The notes below the pieces were generated by a model. That model did no database searches. It saw only the letters and a program-made list of their open reading frames with translations, and was not told the DNA's origin. A DNA stretch of 64,000 nucleotides from positions 45,149 through 109,148 of the forward strand of contig JBAYVF010000005.1 in NCBI GenBank assembly GCA_041674705.1, read 5' to 3'. Positions 31,132-39,900 of this stretch are shown here, piece after piece. A program made the position numbers and the translations under genes. Each line of letters begins with the position of its first letter. Position 1 is the stretch's first letter. The stretch is from Aquincolibacterium sp041674705. Its GTDB lineage: Bacteria; Omnitrophota; Omnitrophia; Omnitrophales; Aquincolibacteriaceae.

Positions 31132-31712
31132 AAAACATGGAAAGAGGGTTTACCCTTCTCGAACTTATTATTGCTGTAGCTCTCGCTGTCATTATCCTGC
31201 TTTCCGCTTCCACTCTTTTGATCCATTTCGGGAAATTTTCAGTGAATGTCGTCAAGAACGAAGCCTCTCTTATGGGGACGGCACTCGGTGCTTTCGAAGA
31301 AATAACCGGTAAGATCACGGAAGCCAATGAGGTAGCCATCAATAAAGCCAGCCCCGATGTTATACTCAATTCCATTGCCTATCCTGCGGGTTGCTTAGCC
31401 AATGGTAGTTGTATTCAAATAAGAGTCAGTCCCACGGGCTCAGGAGCTTCTTCCGATCATTCACTCGATACGGTCTACACTTATTGGCAGTCCGCAACTC
31501 GATTATTTAAATCCGTAGGTGCGGCGGCGGGGACCGCGATCGCGGAAAATCTTCTTGCCAATTCTTTGTCCTTTGTCAGGGATGCGACCAACAGGAATCA
31601 CATCAAAGTTACTTTGAAGGCTGAGACGACGGGGGGGCACATTGCCGGCGTGACAAAGGAGCATTTGGAAACTACAGCCATCATGCGGTCAAGGAGCGCA
31701 AATTTAACATGA
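31113..31712 (+). CDS. type IV pilin-like protein (PilW/GspJ-like)
   Basis: 199 residues in the longest form. The prepilin signature RG-FTLLELIIAVALAVIILLSA is unmistakable, with cleavage after Gly. Starts at 31113 (leader of 12 residues) or 31137 (leader MERG) are both possible; the latter is the more usual leader length. The later part contains a Gly/Ser-rich globular domain with two cysteines (CLANGSC). It overlaps the preceding pilin gene at 31113 and its stop overlaps the next start. Confidence 0.85.
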   Translation: MDRSRLKNMERGFTLLELIIAVALAVIILLSASTLLIHFGKFSVNVVKNEASLMGTALGAFEEITGKITEANEVAINKASPDVILNSIAYPAGCLANGSCIQIRVSPTGSGASSDHSLDTVYTYWQSATRLFKSVGAAAGTAIAENLLANSLSFVRDATNRNHIKVTLKAETTGGHIAGVTKEHLETTAIMRSRSANLT

Positions 31713-32038
31713 AAAGAGGATTCGCATTGATCACGGTTTTGGCGGTTTTGATGCTGATCGCGTTGGGCACTGCGACCATCCTTCAATCGGTGGGAACTCA
31801 CACTAGCCTGAAGGCAAAAAACGTCCAGGAGGTCAAGGCCCAGGACCTTGCCGAAGCCGGCATGCAACATGCCTTGCAGATATGCAGAAAAAACAACGGG
31901 GACTGTTCTTTAGCGAACATCACTCTCCTGAAAGCGGACACGCTCCTGGAACAAGACATTAAAATCACAACGGTTCCGGCAACTTCCGGGGCAGCATCCT
32001 ACACGATCAAAGTAGAAGTCAACTATCCTGATGTTTGA
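31709..32038 (+). CDS. PilX-like minor pilin
   Basis: 109 residues beginning MKRGFALITVLAVLMLIALG, an N-terminal hydrophobic helix of the PilX/GspK kind without the conserved glutamate of major pilins. The later AKNVQEVKAQDLAEAGMQHA resembles the segment following the helix in PilX. Two cysteines (CRKNNGDC) may form a small disulfide loop. It overlaps the previous gene by four bases (ATGA) and the following pilin frame, so all four are in one operon. Confidence 0.78.
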   Translation: MKRGFALITVLAVLMLIALGTATILQSVGTHTSLKAKNVQEVKAQDLAEAGMQHALQICRKNNGDCSLANITLLKADTLLEQDIKITTVPATSGAASYTIKVEVNYPDV

Positions 32039-32085
32039 AATGGCAGAGTCCCGCAAGGGAATGCCCTAAGGAGGGGAATGTGATC

Positions 32086-32496
32086 ATGAAAAAAGGGTTC
32101 ACGCTGGCTGAGCTTTTAGTAACGATCGTGATCTTGTCCGTTCTTGCGGCGATCGCGATTCCCGGATTTTCCAAGTCAAGGGACAAAGCCGCGGCAGCTC
32201 AGGCGGTTGCCTATCTCCGGACCCTCAGAGTCGGCGAAAAAATGTATTATGCCAAGAATGCGATTTATGTGGGTTGCGCCAATGCCACAGCCGTCAAGAC
32301 CAATCTCGGGGTTGAGGTGACAGAAGAGAATTACAAATTTAATGTGTTGGCCCCCACCAATTCAACTTTTTTTGCAAGAGCACGCAAGGGCACGGCTCCT
32401 ACCGATTGCACTTCCACCGATGTGATTTGCGTCGATCAGACTGGAAATTGGTCCGGGACTTCGACTTACGTGAATTTCACAAAGCTCAACAGCTGA
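32086..32496 (+). CDS. major pilin-like protein (PilA/GspG-type)
   Basis: 136 residues with the leader MKKG and the mature start FTLAELLVTIVILSVLAAIA ending in IPGF, a classical class III signal peptide with Glu5. A globular domain with alternating strands and paired cysteines (CANATA, DCTSTDVIC) follows. AAGGAGGGG (about 32069-32077) supports ATG 32086 rather than the frame-extending ATG at 32035. It is probably the main subunit of the fibre whose minor pilins precede it. Confidence 0.9.
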   Translation: MKKGFTLAELLVTIVILSVLAAIAIPGFSKSRDKAAAAQAVAYLRTLRVGEKMYYAKNAIYVGCANATAVKTNLGVEVTEENYKFNVLAPTNSTFFARARKGTAPTDCTSTDVICVDQTGNWSGTSTYVNFTKLNS

Positions 32497-32540
32497 TCGT
32501 GCGTGTTTTTTAAATCACAAACCATATCCTGAGGTGAAAC

Positions 32541-33839
32541 ATGGTTTACAAAAATATTTTAGGGATTGTTTCCATTTCAATTTTCATGGTTGCCTCCATC
32601 GCGTATGCCGGCAAAGTGGAACTCACCACTTACTATCCCGCGCCGTATGGGGAGTATAAGGAACTAAGAACCACAGAAAATGCTTATTTTGGGACGGACG
32701 CCCCGACCGCTAAAAGACCTAGCCAAAATACAGACTGGACGATGGCTAGATTTGTCGGTATTGGAACGACGACCCCGAATGAAGCCCACTACAAAGGGAA
32801 CGGCCTGACCGTCCAAACGATTGGTAACCCTTCTTACCTGGAACTCTATCGAGACGATAGCTTTGTTGCTTCGGGTGCTGGCGATGGGGGCGTGGGGTGG
32901 GACTCTCTCGTTGGCGCGTGGCGGGCCGGGCATCGTACTAACTCTGCTATCGCCGGGATCGACTTTCTGACCGGCGCGACAGAGAAGTCTGGCGCGATCG
33001 TATTCAGAGTCTATAAAAGAACATCCGCCACTACTTCGTATCTTAGCGATTCTGTAAATGAAGCCATGCGTATCGATGACTATGGGAACGTCGGCATCGG
33101 GACGGATGATCCAATTGCCATGCTTAATGTCGCTGGAGTTACGGCATTACAATCAGGAGACTCAAACGGCGCTTTGCAAATTGGCGCCGATGTGCTGGCG
33201 ACAACGCTTACGGCTAATGTCAGAAAATTGGGGAGAGTTACCTCTCCCTCCTATAGCAAGAATTATTACTATTCATTGTTGTCCGCGGATAGTGATGTCG
33301 GTGGCGACGGGGTTGAATTTGGAGGCCGGGCAGGAGCGCTTAACCCGTCTCCCACTTATATTACTTTTGCCACTACATCTGTAAGAGGAGATCAAACTAA
33401 AAATGCAGAACGTATGAGAATTGATACTAATGGCAATGTCGGCATCGGGGTGGCTCCGTCGTCGACGTATAAGTTAGATGTTGCCGGAACGCTACACAGC
33501 ACTACGGTTCCCTGGACTTCTTCGGATAGTCGCTTCAAAAAGGAAGTGACTCCGCTTACGGGGGCACTGGCAACGGTTGAGCGTTTGCAGGGCGTCAATT
33601 TTGAGTGGAGAGTTGAGGATTTTCCAAGTCGCGGGTTTGAGAAGGGAAAGCAAATCGGGTTAATTGCCCAAGATGTTGAAAAAGTCGTGCCGGAAATGGT
33701 TAGCACGGACAAGAGCCCCGAAGGGTATAAATCTTTGGCTTATGAGAAAGCTATTCCCATCTTGATTGAAGCCGTTAAGGAACAGCAGCAGCAAATCGAT
33801 TTATTGAAAAAGGAAATTGCGGAACTGAAAAAGGGTTAG
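32541..33839 (+). CDS. secreted protein with C-terminal S74 intramolecular chaperone domain
   Basis: 432 residues. The signal peptide ends near residue 23 (MVASIAYAG). The mature start KVELTTYYPAPYGEYKELRT is followed by long beta-rich stretches with repeated GNVGIGT/NVGIGV motifs, as in tail-spike and adhesin stems. The C-terminal 120 residues are a peptidase S74 chaperone of endosialidase type, with the self-cleavage site region SSDSRFKKEVTPL and IGLIAQDVEKVVPEMV, ending in a coiled coil (EQQQQIDLLKKEIAELKKG). Such proteins trimerise and the chaperone cuts itself off. The location right after four pilin genes suggests a surface fibre tip or adhesin. Confidence 0.88.
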   Translation: MVYKNILGIVSISIFMVASIAYAGKVELTTYYPAPYGEYKELRTTENAYFGTDAPTAKRPSQNTDWTMARFVGIGTTTPNEAHYKGNGLTVQTIGNPSYLELYRDDSFVASGAGDGGVGWDSLVGAWRAGHRTNSAIAGIDFLTGATEKSGAIVFRVYKRTSATTSYLSDSVNEAMRIDDYGNVGIGTDDPIAMLNVAGVTALQSGDSNGALQIGADVLATTLTANVRKLGRVTSPSYSKNYYYSLLSADSDVGGDGVEFGGRAGALNPSPTYITFATTSVRGDQTKNAERMRIDTNGNVGIGVAPSSTYKLDVAGTLHSTTVPWTSSDSRFKKEVTPLTGALATVERLQGVNFEWRVEDFPSRGFEKGKQIGLIAQDVEKVVPEMVSTDKSPEGYKSLAYEKAIPILIEAVKEQQQQIDLLKKEIAELKKG

Positions 33840-33878
33840 GGCGATTCGGAGTTTCTCTGAGACCCGGAGTTGCCCGTA

Positions 33879-33917
33879 ACGGGGAAGGCACCTCATGGAA
33901 GCCTTCCCCGTTTTTTT
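33879..33917 (+). terminator. intrinsic terminator after the S74 gene
   Basis: ACGGGGAAGGC (33879-33889) and GCCTTCCCCGT (33901-33911) form a perfect 11-bp stem with an 11-nt loop, followed by a run of T to 33917. Confidence 0.9.
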
Positions 33918-33932
33918 GTTCTTTTGAGTTTA

Positions 33933-33961
33933 TTGACATTCCCGAAATGCTTTTGTATGAT
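33933..33961 (+). promoter_or_regulatory. strong sigma-70-type promoter of guaB3
   Basis: TTGACA at 33933-33938, a 17-bp spacer and TATGAT at 33956-33961. It lies between the preceding terminator and the guaB3 leader. The expected start is near 33968, giving a leader of about 115 nt. Confidence 0.85.
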
Positions 33962-34007
33962 ACCGCAAATGGGACACCTATCAGTTCAACTTACCCGTAT
34001 TTTTAAG

Positions 34008-34049
34008 GCACAAAACGACGCGAAGCGCGTTCGTCTTTGTGCTTTTTTT
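34008..34049 (+). terminator. terminator hairpin in the guaB3 leader (candidate attenuator)
   Basis: GCACAAA...TTTGTGC with inner CGA/TCG and CGCG/CGCG pairs and an AAG loop, then TTTTTTT, located between the promoter at 33933 and the guaB3 start at 34083. A full intrinsic terminator inside a leader suggests transcription attenuation, perhaps in response to purines. The competing antiterminator is not clear by eye. Confidence 0.6.
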
Positions 34050-34082
34050 ATTTTCAACACCTTCCAGTAAGGAGAAATCACT

Positions 34083-35243
34083 ATGTCAGTTTTCATTGGA
34101 AAAGATCGCAAGGCACGCAGGGCCTATGGTTTTGACGAGATCGCTTTGGTGCCCGGCGATGTGACCATCAACCCGGATGAAGTGGATATCAAGATGCCCT
34201 TGGGGGACATGACCCTCGATATTCCTTTTCTGGCCTCTGCCATGGACGGCGTCGTGGACCCGAAGTTCGCCATCGCCATGGGAAAGCTCGGCGGCCTTGC
34301 CGTGCTAAATCTCGAAGGGATCTATACCCGCTACGACGACTATGAATCGATCCTCGAGGAGATCGCCAAAGCGACGCCGGAAAAGGCGACCCAACTCGTT
34401 CAAAAACTTTATGTCAAACCGATCAACGAAAAGCTGATCGTCAAACGTATCCGGGAGATCAAAAAGGCGAAGGTCCTTTGCGCCGTGAGCGCGATCCCTC
34501 AGCGTGCCGAACGGTTCGGGAAGATCGCCGAAGAAGCCGGCGCGGATATTTTTGTGGTTCAGTCGACGGTCACTTCGGTGAAGCACATCTCGAAAGCTTA
34601 TCAAGTGGTTGATTTTTCCAAGTTTTGTAAAAAAATGAAGATCCCGGTCATCTTGGGGAACTGCGTGACTTACAAAGTCGCTCTGGAGCTCGCGGAAACC
34701 GGTTGCGCGGGGCTTCTGATCGGCATCGGGCCCGGGTCGGCCTGCACGAGCCGAGGTGTTTTGGGGATCGGAGTTCCGCAGGTGACCGCGATCGCGGATT
34801 GTGCTGCTGCACGGGAGTTCTACCGAAAGAAAACCGGTAAATACGTTTCGATCATCGCGGACGGCGGCATGTCTACCGGCGGCGATATTTGCAAATCCAT
34901 CGCCTCCGGCGCGGATGGCGTGATGGTTGGTTCCGCGTTCGCGCGGACCAAAGAAGCGCCCGGCCGCGGGTTCCATTGGGGCATGGCCACGCCGCACGCG
35001 AACCTGCCGCGAGGCACGAGAATTCATGTCGGGACGACCGGGACTTTGGAAGAGATCCTTCTGGGTCCCGCGCATCTGGATGACGGAACGCAGAATCTGG
35101 TCGGCGCCCTTCGCACTTCCATGGGGAATCTCGGTGCCGCCAACATCCGTGAGATGCAGATGACCGAGATCGTGATCGCTCCAGCCATCAAGACGGAAGG
35201 CAAACTATTTCAAACCGCGCAAAAACTGGGAATGTGCAAATAG
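34083..35243 (+). CDS. guaB: GuaB3-type IMP dehydrogenase
   Basis: Oxidises IMP to XMP, the committed step to GMP. 386 residues without CBS domains, which fits the GuaB3 family (IMPDH-related) rather than the common 490-residue GuaB. The catalytic cysteine C221 is in GIGPGSACTSRGVLGIGVPQ, followed by IADGGMSTGGDICKSIASGA and the flap region near GFHWGMATPHANLPRG. It starts at ATG 34083 after AAGGAGAAATC. guaA follows, so the two GMP-synthesis steps are adjacent. The leader contains a strong promoter and a terminator. Confidence 0.9.
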   Translation: MSVFIGKDRKARRAYGFDEIALVPGDVTINPDEVDIKMPLGDMTLDIPFLASAMDGVVDPKFAIAMGKLGGLAVLNLEGIYTRYDDYESILEEIAKATPEKATQLVQKLYVKPINEKLIVKRIREIKKAKVLCAVSAIPQRAERFGKIAEEAGADIFVVQSTVTSVKHISKAYQVVDFSKFCKKMKIPVILGNCVTYKVALELAETGCAGLLIGIGPGSACTSRGVLGIGVPQVTAIADCAAAREFYRKKTGKYVSIIADGGMSTGGDICKSIASGADGVMVGSAFARTKEAPGRGFHWGMATPHANLPRGTRIHVGTTGTLEEILLGPAHLDDGTQNLVGALRTSMGNLGAANIREMQMTEIVIAPAIKTEGKLFQTAQKLGMCK

Positions 35244-35249
35244 CGTAAC

Positions 35250-35304
35250 GAGTACGGCGCAAGGCGTACGGCGTTTTATTTCGCCGTACTCCGTACGCCG
35301 TACA
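35250..35304. repeat. heptad-word inverted repeat, GTACGGC type, before guaA
   Basis: The left arm (35250-35273) is GAGTACGGC, GCAAGGC, GTACGGC. The right arm (35282-35304) contains CGCCGTACTCCGTACGCCGT. The spacer is about 8 nt. The same word family is found on the other side of guaA (36866-36954). Confidence 0.7.
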
Positions 35305-35318
35305 CAGGACTCAAAAGC

Positions 35319-36860
35319 ATGGAAGAAAACATCGTCGTTCTGGATTTTGGATCGCAGTACACGCAGCTAATTGCTCGCCGTGTCCGTGAGAATAAGGTCT
35401 TCTCAAAAGTCCTTCCGTTCAATGCGCCGCTTGAAAAGGTGCTTGCTGAAAAGCCCACAGGCATCATCCTTTCCGGGTCGCCCGCCAATGTGTACGCCAA
35501 GGGTTCTCCGATCCCGGATGAACGGCTTTTGCTTTGCGGGGTCCCCATTCTCGGCATTTGTTACGGGATGCAGGTGACGGCGCACCTCTTTGGCGGTCGC
35601 GTTCACAAATCCAATAAACGCGAATATGGATTCTCCGAACTCCAAATCGACAAACTCCAAAGCCCTCTTTTTAAGGGACTCCCGAAACGACTGACCTGTT
35701 GGATGAGCCATGGGGATAAACTCGAGCGTCTTCCCAAAGGATTTGAACGCCTTGCGCATACGGAAAACGCCCCGTTTGCGGCGATGGGCGATGCCAAGCG
35801 AAAGATCTATTGCATCCAGTTCCATGCCGAAGTCGCGCACACCCCGCTTGGTTCCAAGATCCTCAAGAATTTCCTTTCCCGCATTTGCGGTTGCCGGATG
35901 ACCTGGACGCCGGAATCCTTTATTACCGAAAGTATCCGGCATATCCGCCGGCAGGTGGGCAAAGACCGCGTGGTGCTTGGACTTTCCGGAGGCGTCGATT
36001 CCTCGGTCGCGGCAGTACTCCTTCACAAGGCAATCGGTAAAAAACTCAACTGCATTTTTGTGGATAACGGACTCCTCAGGCTTGGCGAAGCGGAGAAAGT
36101 CGAAAAGACTTTTCGCGGCCATTTCAAAATGAATCTCAAGGTCGTCGATGCCGAAAAAATTTTTCTGGACCGGTTGAAAGAAGTGATCGATCCTGAAAAA
36201 AAACGCAAGATCATCGGCAAGGCTTTTATCGATGTATTCACCACTGAGGCAAAAAAACTCGGGAAAGTTCCGTTCCTCGCGCAGGGGACGCTTTATCCGG
36301 ACGTGATCGAATCGGTCTCTTATCACGGCGGACCCACGAGTGTTATCAAGAGCCATCATAATGTCGGCGGTCTTCCGAAGGATATGAAATTCAAGTTGGT
36401 TGAACCCCTGAAGGAACTTTTTAAAGACGAGGTCCGTGCGGTCGGGCGTGCGCTCGGGATCGATAAGGATATTGTCGGGCGTCAGCCTTTTCCGGGGCCG
36501 GGACTTGCGGTGCGTATTCTGGGCGAGGTCCGCAAGGATCGCTGCGAGCTTCTTCGGAAAGCCGACTGGATCGTGATCGATGAAATTAAAAAGGCCGGTT
36601 ATTATGACAAGGTGTGGCAATCTTTTGCCGTGCTGCTTCCGATCCAGAGCGTCGGGGTGATGGGGGATGAACGCACGTATGAGAACGCCGTGGCAGTGCG
36701 CGCCGTGACCTCCCAGGATGGTATGACCGCAGACTGGGCGAAACTCCCTCCGGAACTTTTGGGCCGGATCTCCAACCGTATTATCAACGAAGTGCGCGGC
36801 ATCAACCGCGTTTGTTACGATATTTCCTCGAAGCCTCCGGCCACGATCGAGTGGGAATAA
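35319..36860 (+). CDS. guaA: GMP synthase (glutamine-hydrolysing)
   Basis: Amination of XMP to GMP. 513 residues. The N-terminal class I glutamine amidotransferase has the nucleophile in GICYGMQVTAHLF (Cys about 81) and the His-Glu pair in CIQFHAEVAHT (an Ala replaces the usual Pro). The ATP-pyrophosphatase P-loop is GLSGGVDSSVAAVLL near residue 222, and the C-terminal dimerisation domain has KPPATIEWE at the end. The gene is bracketed by two GTACGGC heptad hairpins. GuaB3 upstream supplies its substrate. Confidence 0.96.
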   Translation: MEENIVVLDFGSQYTQLIARRVRENKVFSKVLPFNAPLEKVLAEKPTGIILSGSPANVYAKGSPIPDERLLLCGVPILGICYGMQVTAHLFGGRVHKSNKREYGFSELQIDKLQSPLFKGLPKRLTCWMSHGDKLERLPKGFERLAHTENAPFAAMGDAKRKIYCIQFHAEVAHTPLGSKILKNFLSRICGCRMTWTPESFITESIRHIRRQVGKDRVVLGLSGGVDSSVAAVLLHKAIGKKLNCIFVDNGLLRLGEAEKVEKTFRGHFKMNLKVVDAEKIFLDRLKEVIDPEKKRKIIGKAFIDVFTTEAKKLGKVPFLAQGTLYPDVIESVSYHGGPTSVIKSHHNVGGLPKDMKFKLVEPLKELFKDEVRAVGRALGIDKDIVGRQPFPGPGLAVRILGEVRKDRCELLRKADWIVIDEIKKAGYYDKVWQSFAVLLPIQSVGVMGDERTYENAVAVRAVTSQDGMTADWAKLPPELLGRISNRIINEVRGINRVCYDISSKPPATIEWE

Positions 36861-36865
36861 CACCA

Positions 36866-36954
36866 GTGCGGCGTACGGAGTATCGCGTACGGCGTAAAAG
36901 CACAAAATGATTTTAAAGTTCAACGCGAGACGCCGTACTCCGTACGCCGTACGA
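36866..36954. repeat. heptad-word inverted repeat, GTACGGC type, between guaA and dnaE
   Basis: The left arm (36866-36897) is GTGCGGC, GTACGGA, GTATCGC, GTACGGC, GTAAAAG. The right arm (36930-36954) contains CGCCGTACTCCGTACGCCGT. The loop is about 32 nt. The right arm ends three bases before the dnaE ATG, so the hairpin could hide its ribosome binding site. Confidence 0.72.
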
Positions 36955-36956
36955 AA

Positions 36957-39900
36957 ATGAGCCACAGCGACTTCGTCCATCTTCATTGTCATACCGAATA
37001 CAGTCTTCTTGACGCGACCTGCAAGATCGATGAGCTCATGACGCGCGCCAAGGAGCTTCGTTTTCCGGCGCTTGCCATGACCGACAACGGCAATCTCTTC
37101 GGTGCTATCCAGTTCTACTCCAAGGCCATGAAAGAAGGGATCAAACCCATTATCGGTTTGAGCACGTACGTGGCCCCCGGATCCCGGCTTGAGAAACAAG
37201 CGCATGGCATCAAGGAAGCTTCCTTCCATCTCACCCTTTTGGCTACGAACGAGAAGGGGTACCGGAATCTTATGAAGCTCGCAAGCATTGGATACACCGA
37301 AGGTTTTTATTACCGGCCGCGCGTGGATAAGGAAATCCTTAAGGAATATTCGGAAGGTCTGATCGCGCTCTCGGGCGGGCTCAAGGGCGAGGTTCCGTAT
37401 TATCTTTATCATGATCAGATGCATGATGCGCGAAAGGTCACGGAGGAATACGCGGGGATCTTTGGCCAGGACCGGTTCTTTCTTGAGATCATGGATCATG
37501 GGCTGGAACCGCAGAAAAAGGTCACCCTGGGCTCCCAGAAGCTTGCCAAGGATCTCAAGGTCGGCATTGTGGCGACCAATGACGTGCATTACATTCATCA
37601 GAACCAGGCGATGGCGCATGACGCGTTGATCTGCATCGGGACCGGCGCGAAGCTCGATGAGCCGAATCGCATGCGCTATCAGGGCGATCAATATTATCTT
37701 CGGTCCGCGGAAGAGATGAAAAGCCTCTTCAAGGATATTCCACAGGCGATCCGGTCCACGATCGAGATCGCCGAGCGATGCAATCTGGAACTCGATTTTC
37801 ACAAGATCTTTTTGCCCCAATTCGCGCCGCCCGACGGAAAGACGCAAGTTCAGTACATGGAAGAGCTTTGCTTCAGGTTCCTGCGTGAGCGTTTTGCCGG
37901 AGAGATCCCTCCCGAATATGAAACCCGTCTTCGTACCGAGATCACGCTGATCAATAAAATGGGTTATATCAGTTATTTCCTGATCGTTTGGGATTTCATC
38001 CGGTTTGCCCGGGAAAAGGGGATCCCTGTGGGGCCGGGGCGTGGATCGGCGGCGGGGAGCCTTGTCGCTTACGCGCTTTACATTACGGACATCGATCCCA
38101 TCAAGTACCATCTTTATTTCGAGCGATTCCTCAACCCCGAACGCGTGAGCATGCCGGATATTGATATCGACTTCTGTTATGAGCGCCGCGACGAGGTGAT
38201 CGATTATGTGAAACGCAAGTATGGCACGGCGAACGTGGCACAGATCATCACGTTCGGGACCATGGCGGCCAAGGCCGCGGTGCGTGACGTGGGACGGGTG
38301 ATGGGGATTCCCTACGGTGAGGTGGATCGCATCGCGAAGCTGATCCCTCTGGAGCTCAAGATCACGCTCAAGCAAGCCCTGGAGCGTGAGCCTCAGCTTA
38401 AGGAAATGGTGGCCACCGACGTGCGGATGGCGCAACTGATTGAGACTGCCCAGGCCCTTGAGGGGCTCTCGCGCCACGCATCGATCCACGCGGCCGGTGT
38501 GGTGATTTCGGATGTACCGCTCACGGATCATGTGCCGCTTTACAAGACCGAGGACCAGATCTGCACACAATACACCATGAAAGATCTCGAGAAGATCGGG
38601 CTCCTTAAAATGGATTTTCTGGGTCTCAAGACGCTTACCGTGATCGATGAAGCGGTCAAGATCGTTCAGAAGATGCACGGCGTGAAAGTCGATATCGCGA
38701 GGCTTCCGGAAGACGATCCCCAGACTTATGAGATGCTCGCCAAGGGCGATGCCTTGGGCGTGTTCCAGCTTGAAAGTTCGGGGATGCGCGATCTTCTCAA
38801 GAAAATGAAGCCGAATAAATTCGAGCATCTTGTGGCGCTCCTCGCCCTTTATCGCCCGGGACCTCTCGGCAGCGGCATGGTGGATGATTTCATCAAGCGT
38901 ATGAGGGACCCCAAGCTCATCAAGTACGATCATCCGGCGCTAGAACCCAGTCTGAAAGAAACTTACGGCGTTATTCTTTACCAGGAACAAGTCATGCGTA
39001 TTGTGAGCGATCTCGCAGGCTTCACGCTCGCTCAGGCCGATTCACTCCGTCGCGCCATCGGGAAAAAGATCCCCGAGGTCATGGCGAAAGAGAAAAAGGC
39101 GTTCATGGATGGCGCGATGAAACGTGGCGCCAAGGAGAAAGTCGCAGAGAAGATCTGGGAGCTCATTGATTTCTTCTCGGGTTATGGCTTTAACAAATCC
39201 CATTCCACGGCGTACGCAGCGGTGTCTTATCAGACCGCCTATCTCAAGGCGCATTATCCGGTAGAATTCATGACGGCTCTTCTGACCTCGGAAATGAACA
39301 ACACCGATAAAGTGGTGCAATATATCGAGGCCTCCAAAAAGATGGGGATCGATGTCCTGCCGCCCGCGGTCAATGAAAGTTTTTCGGATTTCACTTGTGT
39401 GGGAAATCACATCCGGTTCGGGCTCGCGGCCATCAAAAACGTCGGTTCGACCGCCATTGAGTCGATTATCGCGACCCGGCTAAAGGATGGCCCGTTTAAA
39501 TCGCTTTTTGATTTTGTTCAGCGTGTGGAGCTTCGGACCTGCAATCACAAGGTGATGGAAAGCCTTATTAAATGCGGCGCTTTTGATGAATGGAAGCTTC
39601 ACCGTTCTCAGCTCATGGCGATGCTCGATGGCGTGTTGGATATGGGAGCGAATGTTCAGAAGGACCGAAGCCGCGGGCAGCTTTCTTTTTTTGAGAATAG
39701 CGGAGGGGAAAGTTTTCATGACCAGCAAGCTTCTGTGCCGGATATTCCGGAATGGCCGGAGAACCAAAGATTGGCTTATGAGCGCGAGCTGATCGGTTTT
39801 TATGTTTCCTCGCATCCGCTTTCCAAATACGCCAAGATCCTGAAAAGTTATGCGACGGCGACCACGGCCAACCTTTCGGAATTCAATCACCAGGCCGAGG

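Noticed and set aside
35403..38933. A very long minus-strand open frame (over 1,100 codons) opposite guaA and dnaE
   Set aside because: The plus strand encodes highly conserved GuaA and DnaE with all motifs; the antisense frame is a codon-bias shadow with His/Arg/Asp-rich composition and no recognisable domain.
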